Below are positions 53,205 through 60,819 of a stretch of DNA of 64,000 nucleotides, piece after piece. The notes under the pieces were generated by a model, which worked only from the letters and a program-made list of their open reading frames with translations, searched no databases and was not told where the DNA came from. The stretch is from PALSA-600 sp037142875 (GTDB taxonomy: Bacteria > Actinomycetota > Thermoleophilia > Gaiellales > Gaiellaceae). The translations under genes and the position numbers were made by a program. The stretch spans positions 62,001-126,000 of the forward strand of contig JBAWZV010000002.1 in assembly GCA_037142875.1 (NCBI GenBank). Reading direction: 5' to 3'. Numbering within the stretch: the first letter of the stretch is position 1; each line of letters starts with the position of its first letter.

Positions 53205-53965
53205 CGAAGAAGCGCCTCGACATCGTCCTCGTCGAGCGTGGACTCGTCGAGAGCCGCACGCAGGCGCAGGCGTTGATCATGGCCGGGCTCGTGCCCGGCT
53301 ACTCGAAGCCCGGTGATCAGGTTGCCGAGGATGTCCCCCTCGAGGTGAAGCGCCCGCCGCCGTACGTGTCTCGTGGAGGGTTCAAGCTCGCAAACGCCCT
53401 CGACGCGTTCGGTGTGAGCCCCGCTGGCCTTGACTGCCTCGACATCGGCGCGTCGACCGGCGGCTTCACCGACGTCCTCCTCCAGCGGGGCGCAGCTCGA
53501 GTGACCGCCCTCGACGTTGGCTACGGGCAGCTGCACGCTCGCCTCCGTGGCGACCCGCGGGTCGTCGTACTGGAGCGGACGAACGTTCGGAGCCTCACGG
53601 AGCTGCCGTTCGCCCCAGTGCTTGTCACGTGCGACGTGTCGTTCATCTCGCTGATCACGGCACTGCCTCCCGCACTCGCGCTTGCCGCGCCCGGCTGGCA
53701 GGCATTCGTCCTGGTCAAGCCGCAGTTCGAGGCTGGTCCGAAGGATGCGCCGAAGGGCGTCGTGCGTGACCCGCTCGTTCGACGCCGCGTCGTGCGCGCC
53801 GTCGCCGAGGCGTCGCTCGACTGGAGTGCACGGGTGGCCGGAGTCGTAGACTCGGGTCTGCCTGGCCCGAAGGGAAACCACGAATTCGTGCTCCATCTCG
53901 TCCACCAAGATCAGCCGGAGCTTCCGCGCGAGCTCGACTTCTGGATCGCCGATGCAACCGGTTAA
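53201..53965 (+). CDS. tlyA: TlyA-family rRNA 2'-O-methyltransferase (hemolysin A family)
   Basis: A 254-aa protein with an N-terminal S4 RNA-binding domain (KRLDIVLVERGLVESRTQAQALI) and a Rossmann methyltransferase domain with the SAM loop DIGASTGGFTDVLL, DVGYGQLH and VTCDVSFISL. TlyA methylates C1409 of 16S and C1920 of 23S rRNA in mycobacteria, which confers capreomycin sensitivity (family knowledge). The GTG at 53201 overlaps the ispA stop; the 3' end overlaps nadK by 14 bp. Confidence 0.94.
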   Translation: MTKKRLDIVLVERGLVESRTQAQALIMAGLVPGYSKPGDQVAEDVPLEVKRPPPYVSRGGFKLANALDAFGVSPAGLDCLDIGASTGGFTDVLLQRGAARVTALDVGYGQLHARLRGDPRVVVLERTNVRSLTELPFAPVLVTCDVSFISLITALPPALALAAPGWQAFVLVKPQFEAGPKDAPKGVVRDPLVRRRVVRAVAEASLDWSARVAGVVDSGLPGPKGNHEFVLHLVHQDQPELPRELDFWIADATG

Positions 53966-54746
53966 GCGCGCTGCGATCGTCACGCACGGCTGGACGAAGA
54001 ACGTCGAGGGTGCCGCCGAGCGGTTCCAGGCGGTCGCGTCGGCGGCCGGCGTCGAGATCGTGGCCGATACGCCGGAGGCAGAGCCGGACATCGTCGTCGT
54101 GCTCGGCGGCGACGGGACGATGCTCCGCGCGCTGGCCCGCTTCCTGAGCAGCGACGTCCCCGTGATCGGTGTGAACTTCGGCCGCGTGGGCTTCCTCGCG
54201 GCGATTCCTGCCGCCGAGCTCGAGACCGGCGTCGCGCGGGTGTTCGCCGGCGAGTACCGCGTGAAGGATCTGCCGACGCTGGACGTCTCCGCCGCGGGAG
54301 CTCAGAGCGTCGCGGTCAACGACGCGGTCGTCGTGAGCGCAGTTCCAGGGCGCATCGTCGAGCTCGGCTTCTCGATCGGTGGAGAGGATCTCGGCACCCA
54401 GCCGTGCGACGGGCTCATCTGCGCGTCGCCGCCGGGTTCGACCGCCTACAACCTCTCGAACGGCGGCCCTGTGCTCGTGTGGGGTCTCGACGCGATGGTC
54501 GTGACCTTCGTCGCCCCACACACCCTGCACGCTCGGCCGCTCGTCGTCGGGCCCGGCACCGAGGTCATCGCGACGAATCGAAGCCCCGACGTCGATGCCG
54601 TAGTGCTCGTGGACGGGCACCAGATCGCATCGCTGCCGCCCGGGGGCTCCGTCACCACGCGGCTCGGGGTCGAGCGCAGCCGTCTGGCCGTGCTCCCGGA
54701 GCAGACGTTCTTCACCCGCTACGGGCAGGTCTTCCGGCCGAACTAG
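53952..54746 (+). CDS. nadK: NAD kinase
   Basis: Phosphorylates NAD to NADP, 264 aa. The conserved GGDGT motif is at 52-56, followed by GVNFGRVGFLA, the NDA motif in AVNDAVV, and the glycine-rich SPPGSTAYNLSNGGP segment. The length is typical. It sits in the tlyA-nadK-recN order widespread in Gram-positive genomes; argR, often between nadK and recN, is absent. Confidence 0.96.
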   Translation: MQPVKRAAIVTHGWTKNVEGAAERFQAVASAAGVEIVADTPEAEPDIVVVLGGDGTMLRALARFLSSDVPVIGVNFGRVGFLAAIPAAELETGVARVFAGEYRVKDLPTLDVSAAGAQSVAVNDAVVVSAVPGRIVELGFSIGGEDLGTQPCDGLICASPPGSTAYNLSNGGPVLVWGLDAMVVTFVAPHTLHARPLVVGPGTEVIATNRSPDVDAVVLVDGHQIASLPPGGSVTTRLGVERSRLAVLPEQTFFTRYGQVFRPN

Positions 54747-54825
54747 AGGGCCTCGGACGGGTGCGGGAGAGGTGTCCCGCGATGACCGTCTGCGAAGGAC
54801 ACTCGTCACCGGCCAGTGCCCGTCG

Positions 54826-54831
54826 TACGAT
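54826..54831 (+). promoter_or_regulatory. -10 box of recN
   Basis: TACGAT, 7 nt before the GTG at 54839; decides that start. Confidence 0.5.
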
Positions 54832-54838
54832 TGAGTGC

Positions 54839-56452
54839 GTGCTGCGCCGTCTCCGTATCGAGAACCTCGTTCTGATCCGCGAGGCCGAGCTCGACTTCGA
54901 CGCCGGTCTCAACGCGATCACCGGTGAGACGGGCGCGGGCAAGACGATTCTCTCCACCGCGATCGGGCTCCTGCTCGGCATGCGCGGTGAGGCGGGCGCG
55001 ATCGGCGCTGCCGCTGACGACGCCTACGTCGAGGCGGAGTTCGATCTGCCCGATGACGACGCTCTGGGGGAGCTCGCAGAGCTGCGCCCCGCCGATGAGG
55101 ACTCCCTCATCGTTGCGCGTCGGATCTTCGCCGACGGCCGCACGCGCGCGTACGCCTGGGGCCGGAGCGCGGCCCGGGAGGATGTCGCCGCCGTCGTCGA
55201 GAGCCTGCTCGCGATGAGCGGCCAGTTCGAGCAGCGCCGGCTCGGGCGTCCGAGCTACCAGCTCTCCGTGCTCGACTCGTTCGCCGACAACGGCGACACC
55301 GCCAGGGAGGCCCGCCGCTCGTGGCGCGTGCTCGCAGCTGCTCGTCGGACACACGATGAGCTCAGCCGTGACGCCGCGAGCGCCGAGGCTCGCCTCGCCG
55401 AGCTTCGAGCGCTCGTGGCTGACACGAGCGGGCTCGACCCCGGCTACGAGGACGAACTGCGCTCACGGCGGGAGCGTCTGCGTCATACAACCGAGCTCGC
55501 GACCGGTACTGCAGCCGCGATCGCCGCGCTCACCGGCGACGACGAGGCGCAGGCAGCGGCCGACCTCCTCGCCGCAGCGCAGCAGGCGATCGCGCCGCTC
55601 GAGCACCTGGCTGCCGAGCTCGCCACCGCCGGAGACACGCTTCGCTCCCTCGAGCTCGGCCTACGCGACACCTCGTCCGAGCTTCGCAGCATCCTCGACG
55701 CGCTCGATGCCGAGCCCGGAGCGCTCGAGGAGGTCGAGGGCAGGCTCGACAGCCTTGCCGACCTTCGCCGGCGCTACCGCGCCCAGAGCTTCGATGAGCT
55801 GCTCGAGCGGGCCGAGGAAGGCCGACGCGAGCTCGACGCCATCGCGGAGGGCCACGACCCCGCCCAGGCGGCCGCCGAGGCTCTCGCGGCCGCAGAGCGC
55901 GAGGTCGCCGTACTCCACGGCACGCTCCACGCTGCCCGGGTGGCGGCCGCCCCGGCGTTCGCGGCTGCCGTTGCGGCCGAGCTGGCCGGCATCGGCCTCG
56001 GTGACGGCGAGTTTCAGGCCGAGCTCGGTGTCGTCGCACCTGGTCCGTCCGGCGCCGACCAGGTCACCTTCCTGATCCGACCGAACGCCGGTCTGCCCTA
56101 CGGTCATGTCGCCGACACGGCCTCCGGCGGAGAGCTCTCCCGGATCGCACTTGCGATCGCCGCGGTGGGTGGAGGGGAGACGATGGTGTTTGACGAGATC
56201 GACGCCGGCGTCGGTGGGAAGACCGCGCACGCGGTCGGCGAGACGCTGCGCCGCCTGGCGACGCGCGCACAGGTGATCACGATCACCCACCTCCCGCAGA
56301 TCGCAAGCCTCGCCGACCGGCACTTCCTCGTCGAGAAGGTTCCGGGCGATCCGACCCACACCCGCATCGACCCGCTCGATGCCGACGAGCGCCGCGAGGA
56401 GCTCGAGCGGATGCTCGGCGGTGCCGACTTCCTTGCAGCGCTGCGCGAATGA
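54839..56452 (+). CDS. recN: DNA repair protein RecN
   Basis: SMC-like ATPase of recombinational repair, 537 aa. Walker A GETGAGKT at 29-36 and the N-terminal LRRLRIENLVLI; a coiled-coil arm (about 160-340); then the ABC signature SGGELSRIALA and Walker B MVFDEIDAGVGGKTA. The GTG at 54839 starts at the homologous region and follows a TACGAT box by 7 nt; in-frame sequence back to 54404 is a shadow of nadK. No LexA-type box was recognised upstream. Confidence 0.95.
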   Translation: MLRRLRIENLVLIREAELDFDAGLNAITGETGAGKTILSTAIGLLLGMRGEAGAIGAAADDAYVEAEFDLPDDDALGELAELRPADEDSLIVARRIFADGRTRAYAWGRSAAREDVAAVVESLLAMSGQFEQRRLGRPSYQLSVLDSFADNGDTAREARRSWRVLAAARRTHDELSRDAASAEARLAELRALVADTSGLDPGYEDELRSRRERLRHTTELATGTAAAIAALTGDDEAQAAADLLAAAQQAIAPLEHLAAELATAGDTLRSLELGLRDTSSELRSILDALDAEPGALEEVEGRLDSLADLRRRYRAQSFDELLERAEEGRRELDAIAEGHDPAQAAAEALAAAEREVAVLHGTLHAARVAAAPAFAAAVAAELAGIGLGDGEFQAELGVVAPGPSGADQVTFLIRPNAGLPYGHVADTASGGELSRIALAIAAVGGGETMVFDEIDAGVGGKTAHAVGETLRRLATRAQVITITHLPQIASLADRHFLVEKVPGDPTHTRIDPLDADERREELERMLGGADFLAALRE

Positions 56453-56931
56453 AGGAGGCATCGCGCGACCTCCTCGCCTCCCGGGAGGATGTCTGGCGCT
56501 TTCTCTCCGAGCCGTACCACCTGGCGGACTGGTGGCCTCGCCTGACGTCGGTCGAGCCCGACCGACGCGGGTTCGGCCACGACGCCCGCTGGCAGGTCTC
56601 GGTCGTCGAGGAGCCGTTTGGCTTCCGGCTCGCCGCCGCCGGGCGCCTCTCGGGCCCGCTCGTGCGCGCAACGCTGCTCGTGACCGACATCAAGGCGCCC
56701 GAGCTCTGGGCGTGGCGTCTCATCCGCTCGGGAAGCGGGATGCGAATGGCGCGGATGCTCGACGTCACCGTGCGCCTCGCCGCGGTCGATCCAGTAACGA
56801 CGCGGGCGACCGTCGCGGTGAGCGGGAGCGGCGGGTGTTCGGCGCGGCTGTTTGGGTCACGGGACGCAGCGCTCGCACGCGCGGCCGTCGACCGGCTGTA
56901 CGAGCTCGTGCAGACCGCCGCAACACTGTGA
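56449..56931 (+). CDS. SRPBCC/START-like domain protein
   Basis: A 160-aa protein with the helix-grip pattern of the polyketide cyclase/START superfamily: SREDVWRFLSEPYHLADWWPRLTSVEP at the N terminus and a long C-terminal helix (DAALARAAVDRLYELVQTA). Such proteins bind hydrophobic ligands; the ligand is unknown. The ATG overlaps the recN stop (ATGA), so it is co-translated with recN. Confidence 0.75.
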   Translation: MKEASRDLLASREDVWRFLSEPYHLADWWPRLTSVEPDRRGFGHDARWQVSVVEEPFGFRLAAAGRLSGPLVRATLLVTDIKAPELWAWRLIRSGSGMRMARMLDVTVRLAAVDPVTTRATVAVSGSGGCSARLFGSRDAALARAAVDRLYELVQTAATL

Positions 56932-56945
56932 CCTCATCGTCCGCC

Positions 56946-56979
56946 GTGGATGAATCCACCGAAAGTGCGAGCTTTTCGG
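56946..56979 (+). terminator. Tandem inverted repeats after the SRPBCC gene
   Basis: GTGGAT-GA-ATCCAC (56946-56959) abuts CCGAAAG-tgcgag-CTTTTCGG (56959-56979, one bulged T). They may end the recN transcript or belong to the pyrG upstream region; there is no clear T-run. Confidence 0.3.
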
Positions 56980-56999
56980 ACACCGTCTGAGGCTCCCCG

Positions 57000-57005
57000 T
57001 AGGAT
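57000..57005 (+). promoter_or_regulatory. -10 box upstream of the pyrG leader ORF
   Basis: TAGGAT, 7 nt before GTG 57013. A second box, TAAGGT (57035-57040), lies 8 nt before the in-frame GTG 57049. Confidence 0.4.
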
Positions 57006-57012
57006 CGGTGCC

Positions 57013-57102
57013 GTGGGCAATGACGTGGCGCTGGTAAGGTGGTCTTCCGTGGGTTGTCACACGGGTGCGCACCGCCAGATCAGCCTAGGAGGGCCGGCGT
57101 GA
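57013..57102 (+). CDS. Putative leader peptide (uORF) of pyrG
   Basis: A 29-codon ORF (starts MGNDVALVRW, ends LGGPA) runs from GTG 57013 to TGA 57100-57102, and its stop overlaps the pyrG GTG (GTGA). An alternative start GTG 57049 gives 17 codons. Each start has a TANNNT box at the same spacing as leaderless genes elsewhere in the window. The pyrG Shine-Dalgarno sequence lies inside it, so its translation could open or couple initiation at pyrG. No similarity is known, and it could be chance. Confidence 0.35.
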   Translation: MGNDVALVRWSSVGCHTGAHRQISLGGPA

Positions 57103-58739
57103 GCGCCACCAAGTACATCTTTGTGACCGGCGGCGTCGTCTCGTCGATCGGTAAGGGAATCAGCGCCGCATCGCTCGGTCGCCTGCTGAAGGCGCGCGGG
57201 CTGAAGGTGCAGGTGCAGAAGTTCGACCCGTACATCAACGTCGATCCGGGCACGATGAGCCCGTTCCAGCACGGCGAGGTCTTCGTCACCGAGGACGGCG
57301 CCGAGACCGACCTCGACATCGGGCACTACGAGCGGTTCATCGACGAGAACCTGTCGCGCACCGCAAACCACACCTCCGGTGCGGTGTGGGATCGCGTGCT
57401 GCGCAAGGAGCGCAAGGGTGAGTACCTCGGCTCGACCGTGCAGGTCATCCCGCACATCACGAACGAGATCAAGTCGCGGATCCGCTCGGTCGCAGAGGCA
57501 AGCGAGACCGACGTCGTCATCTCGGAGATCGGCGGCACGGTCGGGGACATCGAGTCCCAGCCGTTCCTCGAGGCGATCCGCCAGTTCCGGCGTGAAGTGG
57601 GCCAGGAGAACGTCCTCTACGTCCACGTCACCTACGTGCCGTACATCCCAAACGCAGGCGAGCTGAAGACGAAGCCGACGCAGCACTCCGTCAACGAGTT
57701 GCGCCGCATCGGCATCCATCCCGACATCCTCATCTGCCGCTCGACCGAGCTGCTCAAGAAGGACATTCGCGACAAGATCGCCCTCTTTGCCGACGTTGAC
57801 ATCGAGGCGGTCATCTCGGCGATCGACGTGCCCGACGTCTACCTCGTCCCGAAGGCGCTCCAGGCGCAGGGGCTCGACCGGCTCGTCTGCGAGAAGCTCG
57901 GGCTGCCCGTCGGCGAGGTCGATCTCGGCGAGTGGAACGACCTGATCGAGCGCCTCGATGAGCGCCACGACTCGATCGAGATCGCGCTGGTCGGCAAGTA
58001 CGTCAAGCTGCACGACGCCTACCTCTCCGTCCACGAGGCGCTCAAGCACGCCGGCATCCATAACGGTTGCCACGTCAACGTGCGCTGGGTCGACGCCGAG
58101 CACATGACACTCGATGAGGCGCGTGCCGAGCTCGCGGGCGTCGACGGCGTTCTCGTCCCCGGCGGCTTTGGCTCGCGCGGGTGGGAGGGCAAGATCCTCG
58201 CCTGCCGCGTCGCCCGCGAGGACGCGATCCCGTACCTCGGCATCTGTCTGGGGATGCACGTCGCCGTCGCGGAGTACGCACGCCACGTCTGCGGCCTCGA
58301 CGGCGCGAACTCGACCGAGATGGATCCGGAGACGCCGTACCCGGTGATCGACCTGCTTCCCGAGCAGAAGGAGGTCGAGGATCTTGGCGGCACCATGCGC
58401 CTCGGCGCGCAGGCCGTCGAGCTCGGCGAGCACACCCGCACGCGCGCCGTCTACGGCGAGCCGGTCATCTCAGAGCGCCACCGCCACCGCTACGAGGTCA
58501 ACAACGCCTACCGGCAGCGCCTGATCGACGGCGGTCTGGTCGTCAGCGGCACCTTCCAGGAGGGTCGCCTCGTCGAGATCGTCGAGCTTCCCGGCCACCC
58601 GTGGTTCGTCGCCTCACAGTTCCATCCCGAGTTCAAGTCCCGTCCGACCCGGCCGGCACCGCTCTTCCGGGAGTTCGTCGGCGCGGCGCTCGTGCGTTCG
58701 CGGGAGCGCGGTCGGAACCGCGTCGAGCTCTCGCACTAG
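57099..58739 (+). CDS. pyrG: CTP synthase
   Basis: Makes CTP from UTP using glutamine, 546 aa. The N-terminal synthetase domain has TGGVVSSIGKGISAASLGRL (nucleotide loop), KFDPYINVDPGTMSP and EIGGTVGDIESQPFLEA. The C-terminal class I glutaminase has GICLGMH with the catalytic Cys and QFHPEFKSRP with the His/Glu. The GTG at 57099 has a strong TAGGAGG site 6 nt upstream, one of the few clear Shine-Dalgarno sites here; the longer in-frame start at 57039 is rejected. Confidence 0.97.
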   Translation: MSATKYIFVTGGVVSSIGKGISAASLGRLLKARGLKVQVQKFDPYINVDPGTMSPFQHGEVFVTEDGAETDLDIGHYERFIDENLSRTANHTSGAVWDRVLRKERKGEYLGSTVQVIPHITNEIKSRIRSVAEASETDVVISEIGGTVGDIESQPFLEAIRQFRREVGQENVLYVHVTYVPYIPNAGELKTKPTQHSVNELRRIGIHPDILICRSTELLKKDIRDKIALFADVDIEAVISAIDVPDVYLVPKALQAQGLDRLVCEKLGLPVGEVDLGEWNDLIERLDERHDSIEIALVGKYVKLHDAYLSVHEALKHAGIHNGCHVNVRWVDAEHMTLDEARAELAGVDGVLVPGGFGSRGWEGKILACRVAREDAIPYLGICLGMHVAVAEYARHVCGLDGANSTEMDPETPYPVIDLLPEQKEVEDLGGTMRLGAQAVELGEHTRTRAVYGEPVISERHRHRYEVNNAYRQRLIDGGLVVSGTFQEGRLVEIVELPGHPWFVASQFHPEFKSRPTRPAPLFREFVGAALVRSRERGRNRVELSH

Positions 58740-58742
58740 CTG

Positions 58743-59858
58743 TTGGCTGCAGACGTCCTCGATCTGTTTCTGGAGCTGGCTTCGATCAGTAGCCCCTCGG
58801 GGCAGGAGCGTGCGGTCGCCGACCGCGTGCTCGCCTACCTGCGTCACCTGAGCCTCGACCCGACCGAGGACGCGACGGGCGCTTCGATCGGGTCGACCAT
58901 GGGCAACATCCATGTTCAGATTCCGGCGACCGCTCCGGGTGAGCCCATCTTCCTCTGTGCCCACCTCGACACCGTTCCGCCGGTGGCTCCGATCGAGCCG
59001 GTCGTCGTGGACGGGGTCGTCCGCAACGCCAACGAGGCGATCCTCGGCGGCGACAACAAGTCGGCTGTCGCCGTCATGCTCGAAGCAGCCCGCCGCGTGC
59101 TCGTCGAAGGGCGGTCGCACGCCGGGCTGGAGCTGCTCTTCACCTCGAAGGAGGAGGTCGGGCTGGTCGGTGCGTACGCGTTCGACCACACGAGGCTTAC
59201 GGCACGCATCGGGTACGTCTACGACCAGGCGGCCCCGATCGGCGAGATCATCCTTGGCGCACCCTCGGCCCACAACATGGAGGTCACCTTCCACGGCAGG
59301 GCCTCGCATGCCGGCATGTACCCGGAGGAGGGCCGGTCGGCGATTGCCGCAGCAGCACGAGCGATCGCCGAGCTGCGCCTTGGCCGAGTCGATCCAGAGT
59401 CGACTGTGAACATCGGTCTGATCGACGGTGGCACCGCCGCGAACATCGTGCCCGAGTGGTGTCGAATCGTCGCCGATGTCCGCTCGCACGACGATCGCAA
59501 GCTCGCGGATCTGATCCAGGAGATGCAGGACGCGATGGGCCTCGCCGCCGGCGCCGCCGAGTGCGAGGTCACGACGAAGCTCAACAGCGGGTACCGCGGC
59601 TACCGCTTCAAGCGCGACGACCGCGCGGTCGTTCTCGCAGCGGCAGCACTCGAGGCGTGCGGATTCGCTCCGACCTACGCGCTCTCCGGAGGAGCAGCCG
59701 ACGCGAACGTGTTCAACGAGCGCGGACTGGCCTGCGTCAACCTCGCAAACGGCATGGTCGACATCCATACGCCTGACGAATCGATCGCTGTCGCCGATCT
59801 CGAGGCGATGGTCGACGTGACGCTTGCTCTCCTCGACGCGGCGCGGGGCCCCAAGTGA
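58743..59858 (+). CDS. M20-family peptidase (peptidase T-like)
   Basis: Di-zinc aminopeptidase or tripeptidase, 371 aa. Ligands: His in CAHLDTVPP, bridging Asp in GGDNKSA, Glu-Glu in SKEEVGLVGA, Asp in YVYDQAAPIG, and a C-terminal His in VDIHTPDE. A lid/dimerisation domain (about 180-290, GRASHAGMYPEEGRSA) is inserted. The TTG start at 58743, 3 bp after the pyrG stop, is the only start before the conserved N terminus ADVLDLFLELASISSPSGQE, and is likely coupled to pyrG. Confidence 0.9.
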   Translation: MAADVLDLFLELASISSPSGQERAVADRVLAYLRHLSLDPTEDATGASIGSTMGNIHVQIPATAPGEPIFLCAHLDTVPPVAPIEPVVVDGVVRNANEAILGGDNKSAVAVMLEAARRVLVEGRSHAGLELLFTSKEEVGLVGAYAFDHTRLTARIGYVYDQAAPIGEIILGAPSAHNMEVTFHGRASHAGMYPEEGRSAIAAAARAIAELRLGRVDPESTVNIGLIDGGTAANIVPEWCRIVADVRSHDDRKLADLIQEMQDAMGLAAGAAECEVTTKLNSGYRGYRFKRDDRAVVLAAAALEACGFAPTYALSGGAADANVFNERGLACVNLANGMVDIHTPDESIAVADLEAMVDVTLALLDAARGPK

Positions 59859-59880
59859 CACGCCGTCCTGACCGGCGCGC

Positions 59881-59886
59881 TAGGTT
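59881..59886 (+). promoter_or_regulatory. -10 box of the methyltransferase gene
   Basis: TAGGTT, 6 nt before the ATG at 59893. Confidence 0.5.
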
Positions 59887-59892
59887 GGCCTG

Positions 59893-60819
59893 ATGGACGC
59901 TGCGTTCCTCGACACGCTGCGCTGCCCCTTCTGCCGGGTCGCGGTTGCGCGCACCGATGACACCCTGATCTGTCCGAGTTGCAAGCGCTCCTACCCGATC
60001 GAGCGTGGGATTCCCCTGATGCTCCATCGTGATCTCCCTGGCGCAGCGGAGAAGCTCGGCGAGATGGCGGGCTGGGTCGAGAAGGCGCGCGCGGAGGGCT
60101 GGTACGAGCCCGACGACCACATCGACTCGCACCTGCCGTACCTCGTCCGTGACCTCGGCTGGGAGGACGCAACCTGGCTTGCCAACGGCCATTCCTTCAC
60201 GGTGCTGCTCGACGACTACATCGGCGACCGGCGCGGTCTCCGCGTGCTCGAGGTCGGCGCTGCGAAGGCCTGGGCGGCGCCGTACTGGCGTGAGCGCGGC
60301 TGCGACTACGTGGCTACCGACATCCTCGTCGACGAGAAGATTGGCCTCGGGCGTGGCGCGTTCTACGGTGACTTCGGCCGGGTTCAGGCAGACGGTGAGC
60401 ATCTGCCGTTCGCCGACGGCACCTTCGATGTCACGTACTGCTGCGCGACCCTGCATCACGCCCTCGACCTTCCGGCCATGGTTGCCGAGATGTCACGGGT
60501 CACGAAGCCCGGAGGCGTCGTCGCCGGCCTGAACGAGGGTACGAAGGGCGTCGGGCGCAGCTCCGACAACCCGGGTCAGTCTGCCGAGAAGGAGCTCGGA
60601 ATCAACGAGCACGTCCACACGATCTGGGCTTACGTCGCCGCCTTCGTCCGTTCGGGTCTTGTCATCCGCCGCATGGAGCGCTCGGACGGCTGGCCGCCCG
60701 GCCGTCTTGGCAGCAAGATCGCCAGGTTGCCGAAGATCGGCCAGACGCTCGGGACACTCCTCCACCTCTCTGCAGGTGAGTACAGCGGTGTCACGATCTA
60801 TGCCCGCAAGCGCGGCTGA
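59893..60819 (+). CDS. SAM-dependent methyltransferase with N-terminal zinc ribbon
   Basis: A 308-aa protein. Residues 8-45 form a Trm112-like zinc ribbon with Cys11, Cys14, Cys27 and Cys30 and the typical YPIERGIPLML. A class I methyltransferase domain follows (LRVLEVGAAKAWAAPYW, ATDILVDEK, FPFADGTFDV-like LPFADGTFDVTYCCATLHH). Such architectures are common in glycan or secondary-metabolite loci; the substrate is unknown. It overlaps the GT-C-like gene by 20 bp, suggesting a joint role in envelope glycan or lipid work (inference). Confidence 0.82.
   Translation: MDAAFLDTLRCPFCRVAVARTDDTLICPSCKRSYPIERGIPLMLHRDLPGAAEKLGEMAGWVEKARAEGWYEPDDHIDSHLPYLVRDLGWEDATWLANGHSFTVLLDDYIGDRRGLRVLEVGAAKAWAAPYWRERGCDYVATDILVDEKIGLGRGAFYGDFGRVQADGEHLPFADGTFDVTYCCATLHHALDLPAMVAEMSRVTKPGGVVAGLNEGTKGVGRSSDNPGQSAEKELGINEHVHTIWAYVAAFVRSGLVIRRMERSDGWPPGRLGSKIARLPKIGQTLGTLLHLSAGEYSGVTIYARKRG

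Noticed and set aside
57039..57098. Upstream start for pyrG adding 20 residues
   Set aside because: The strong TAGGAGG site points to GTG 57099, where the conserved CTP synthase N terminus begins.
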